This document shows positions 4,439-6,673 of a stretch of DNA of 6,673 bases, piece after piece; the first letter of the stretch is position 1; each line of letters opens with the position of its first letter. Origin of the DNA: Rhodospirillaceae bacterium (GTDB lineage Bacteria; Pseudomonadota; Alphaproteobacteria; Rhodospirillales; Magnetospirillaceae); assembly GCA_030151865.1 (NCBI GenBank), contig JASLCK010000160.1, forward strand, positions 1 to 6,673, given 5' to 3'. A model generated the notes under the pieces. The model had not been told where the DNA came from, made no database searches, and saw only the letters and a program-made list of their open reading frames with translations. A program made the translations under genes and the position numbers.

Positions 4439-6673
4439 ATGCATGGACATGCCCCCTTGTCTCGTAAGGCGATGACCGAAACGCAAACGCGTGAGGCGTT
4501 CCAGGCCGGAAACGGTCCGTTATCGGAAATCGCGGCTCGACTGAACGCTGCGCCACGGGTTCAGGCATTGCGAGAAAATGGGGGTGGTCTAAACGGGGCG
4601 GCCGTACAACGTCTGCAGATGACCTTGCCTCATCCAACCAAGGCCAGGGAAAATTGGGACGTCGATACTGCCGGGCAGGGTCGCGAATATTTAGCAGGTT
4701 GGATCGATGAATCAGCCAAGTCCAATCAAGAGGGCTTGCGAATTCTGATCGAGAAGCTTGAAGCTATTGATAGTCCCTCGGATTTTGAAAGTGACATGCT
4801 TCAACGGGCGATATCACGTCGGGTCGAACCGGTGATTGGTTTGCCTGGCGTTTCCTATTTGGGACCCAGCCGTCCGCAAAGTGATCAGGTGACGCTGACC
4901 GATGATCCGGTAACCGATCTTGAAAAGTTCCATAAAGATTTGCCAAAGCCAATCCATCGCGGCGAGAGCGAAGTGGAGATGGCCGAATGTCCAGGCCGCG
5001 GCGTGATTCCGTGCATGCGGCTTTACATGGTGGTGCCCAAGCCAGAAAAACTGGACCGAAAAAGTAATGATCCGGTTGGGAAAGCCCAGTCCGATTTCAA
5101 AGATGTGCAGCAGGGTGAGGATGGCCAGATCGTTATTTCCAGCGGATATAATCGGAACACCGGGGATGACAAGTCGGTCTATATGAATGCGGGGCGGCCA
5201 TTGCGGGCCCTGAAGTGGGCGGCCAAGTACAAGGCTGAACACGAAGCCAAGAAAACGCAGGGAATATTGCCGGTCATTCGCAGTTTTCTGGTGCCATTGG
5301 ATAAATTTCAGGAATTGGCAGCGACTGCCGTTCACCAAGATGACAAGAAAAATCTAGAGGTTGCTTCAAAAGACCCGCTTCTGGAAAATTCCGACCAGCA
5401 GGCCGCTCCCAACCAGTACGGTTTTTCCCCCAATCATTTGACGATGATCCGTGAAATGGCTGTTCCTAACAGTCTGATTACTCATACTGAAGATAAGGAT
5501 GAGTTGGAGCGCGTTGATACCGAGCTCAATAAAACGGTGCCAGAAGGTCTGAAGTTGAGTTCGGGCAAGATTCAAAACACCAAGGAATTACGCGAACGTT
5601 TGGGGGTTCCCGAAGCGTCGGAAAGCCTTCTCGGAGACTCTTTGTGGATTCAAGGCCAGGAATTCGCGGGCCATCGAGGAGAGGGGGCTAAGGCCAAGAC
5701 TTTAAACAAGCATTATGCAACATGGTTGCAATACGAGGCGAGAAAGACAAATCCGCAAGCGCCTGACAGTCCATTGCTTAATGATGAAGCAGCAAAGATC
5801 CCCTATGCGGGGCGTCTGGCAGTCCTCAAAAAGTTTCTCATAGAGCAGAATGTGAGTCTGGATGGGCCTCAGGTGGCGATATTCATGAACAAGGTGGTCG
5901 CGCCTTATGCTTCATTGGGGGAGGCGACTTTCATGTTGGGAGAAGATTATGGACGCCTGGGAAGCGATACCAGTCTGATTGGTGCGACTGGCGGCGGCAA
6001 CGATTTTCACAAGCAGCGTCGGAACGACAGAGCGCGCCGCATTGCCGAACTGGGGACCGGCGAAGCTATCGATGCCGCGATTCTCGATCCGACCGTCCCG
6101 CCTGCGGCTATTATTGACTTGTTGATCCACAGTCACCCCGAATTGGCTCGCTCTTTCGCCGAGACATCCAATCCAACAGAAAAATACCGTTTCTATGATC
6201 ATGCTCAGTTGGTCTTGGAAAAGTATCTGCGCATCGTGCGTCTGGCTGGCAATACCGCCGACAAACGGGTGTTGCCGGTTTCAGCGATCGTAAAGATGAT
6301 TTTGTTCCACGACATGCATAAGCGCACCTCGCGGTGGCAATATGGCAAGCCGGTCGATGGCGTGGCCAGGGAAGGTCGGATTGACGACAAGGACGCCGAG
6401 CATGTTTTGCCGCCTGGTGACATGCTCCGTTACAGCGCCTTGTGGGGCGAGGGGGCACAAAATCAGACGGCCGCCCGCCGGACCCGGCGTATGGTGGACG
6501 CTGATCCGATCGGTGAGTTCTTCAAGGGCAAGGACAATTCGGACGAATTGCACAAAGCCTTCTTATCCATTGTCGATCTGGCCGCCGATTGTGGTGTGCC
6601 CTTGGTCCAATGCCCGCAATTCTTCAAGGAATTGCACCAATTTTACCAAGCTGACTTCAGTTCCTATACCTCG
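4439..6673 (+). CDS. Large putative effector/toxin with HD-like domain, incomplete at window end
   Basis: The frame has no stop from 4340 to the last base; from ATG 4439 it gives at least 745 residues. ATG 4439 is the first ATG after the stop at 4337-4339 and has GCGGA 9 nt upstream. ATG 4472 (Met12) is the alternative, but its AAGG is only 2 nt away. I do not recognise the whole protein. Residues 35-59 hold LNAAPRVQAL then LNGAAVQRL, a two-step motif I associate with contractile-injection-system cargo and polymorphic toxins. Residues 190-330 hold distinctive blocks: CMRLYM, SSGYN, NAGRPLRALKWAAKY, PVIRSFLVP and NSDQQAAPNQYG. Residues 585-695 show an HD-like pattern: His588 (DHAQLVLEKY), His624-Asp625 (ILFHDMHK), His655 and DPIGEFFKG. 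There is no Sec signal or membrane segment. Codon use is AT-richer than the integrase, with many TTG leucines. That it is coding is near certain; effector or toxin is inference. Confidence 0.8.
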   Translation, partial: MHGHAPLSRKAMTETQTREAFQAGNGPLSEIAARLNAAPRVQALRENGGGLNGAAVQRLQMTLPHPTKARENWDVDTAGQGREYLAGWIDESAKSNQEGLRILIEKLEAIDSPSDFESDMLQRAISRRVEPVIGLPGVSYLGPSRPQSDQVTLTDDPVTDLEKFHKDLPKPIHRGESEVEMAECPGRGVIPCMRLYMVVPKPEKLDRKSNDPVGKAQSDFKDVQQGEDGQIVISSGYNRNTGDDKSVYMNAGRPLRALKWAAKYKAEHEAKKTQGILPVIRSFLVPLDKFQELAATAVHQDDKKNLEVASKDPLLENSDQQAAPNQYGFSPNHLTMIREMAVPNSLITHTEDKDELERVDTELNKTVPEGLKLSSGKIQNTKELRERLGVPEASESLLGDSLWIQGQEFAGHRGEGAKAKTLNKHYATWLQYEARKTNPQAPDSPLLNDEAAKIPYAGRLAVLKKFLIEQNVSLDGPQVAIFMNKVVAPYASLGEATFMLGEDYGRLGSDTSLIGATGGGNDFHKQRRNDRARRIAELGTGEAIDAAILDPTVPPAAIIDLLIHSHPELARSFAETSNPTEKYRFYDHAQLVLEKYLRIVRLAGNTADKRVLPVSAIVKMILFHDMHKRTSRWQYGKPVDGVAREGRIDDKDAEHVLPPGDMLRYSALWGEGAQNQTAARRTRRMVDADPIGEFFKGKDNSDELHKAFLSIVDLAADCGVPLVQCPQFFKELHQFYQADFSSYTS

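Noticed and set aside
4265..6553. Several minus-strand frames of 60-174 codons
   Set aside because: Most lie antisense to the continuous long plus frame, which shows consistent codon use and domain-like motifs. The two at 4265-4637 partly precede it but have no ribosome binding site or recognisable motif.

Overview
The window looks alphaproteobacterial. The tRNA-Arg(CCG) 3' half, the GC-rich tyrosine integrase and the style of the gene at 917-2164 all recall Rhodospirillales or sphingomonad accessory DNA. This is family-level recognition without a search. Composition is mosaic by eye: AT-richer DNA at about 1-330, intermediate DNA to about 2200, very GC-rich DNA across the integrase, and about 50-55 % GC from 4400 to the end.

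Layout. Positions 1-3809 appear to be the right-hand end of an integrated element whose left end lies outside the window. It carries a possible small gene (78-329), about 590 bp without a convincing gene (330-916), a 415-residue cargo protein of unknown function that resembles the DUF5623 group (917-2164), and a complete site-specific tyrosine recombinase on the minus strand (2360-3646). Between the integrase start and the junction are four GGTAAGC direct repeats, probably arm-type binding sites, and a perfect 14-bp palindrome. The junction is the 3' half of a tRNA-Arg(CCG) gene without its 5' half (3805-3854). Its anticodon loop forms a 7-nt spacer between perfect 8-bp inverted arms, as expected of a tyrosine-recombinase core site. 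The intact tRNA should therefore lie to the left, beyond the window, at the other end of the element.

To the right of the tRNA fragment is about 580 bp without a clear gene (3855-4438), then a long plus-strand reading frame that starts near 4439 and is still open at the last base (at least 745 codons). It has no recognised overall homologue. Its N-terminus carries a repeated LN..P.VQ / LN..AVQR motif of the kind I associate with cargo of extracellular contractile injection systems and related polymorphic toxins. Its middle has conserved-looking blocks that could belong to an enzymatic domain. Its C-terminal part has an H...HD...H pattern resembling an HD phosphohydrolase. It is the strongest candidate here for something undescribed: a large, probably multidomain effector or toxin next to a tRNA integration hotspot.

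How the parts work together: the integrase, its arm sites and the tRNA core site form one integration/excision module. The 917-2164 protein is cargo of that element. The large reading frame lies on the far side of the junction, so it belongs either to the resident chromosome or to a different island, not to this integrase's element.
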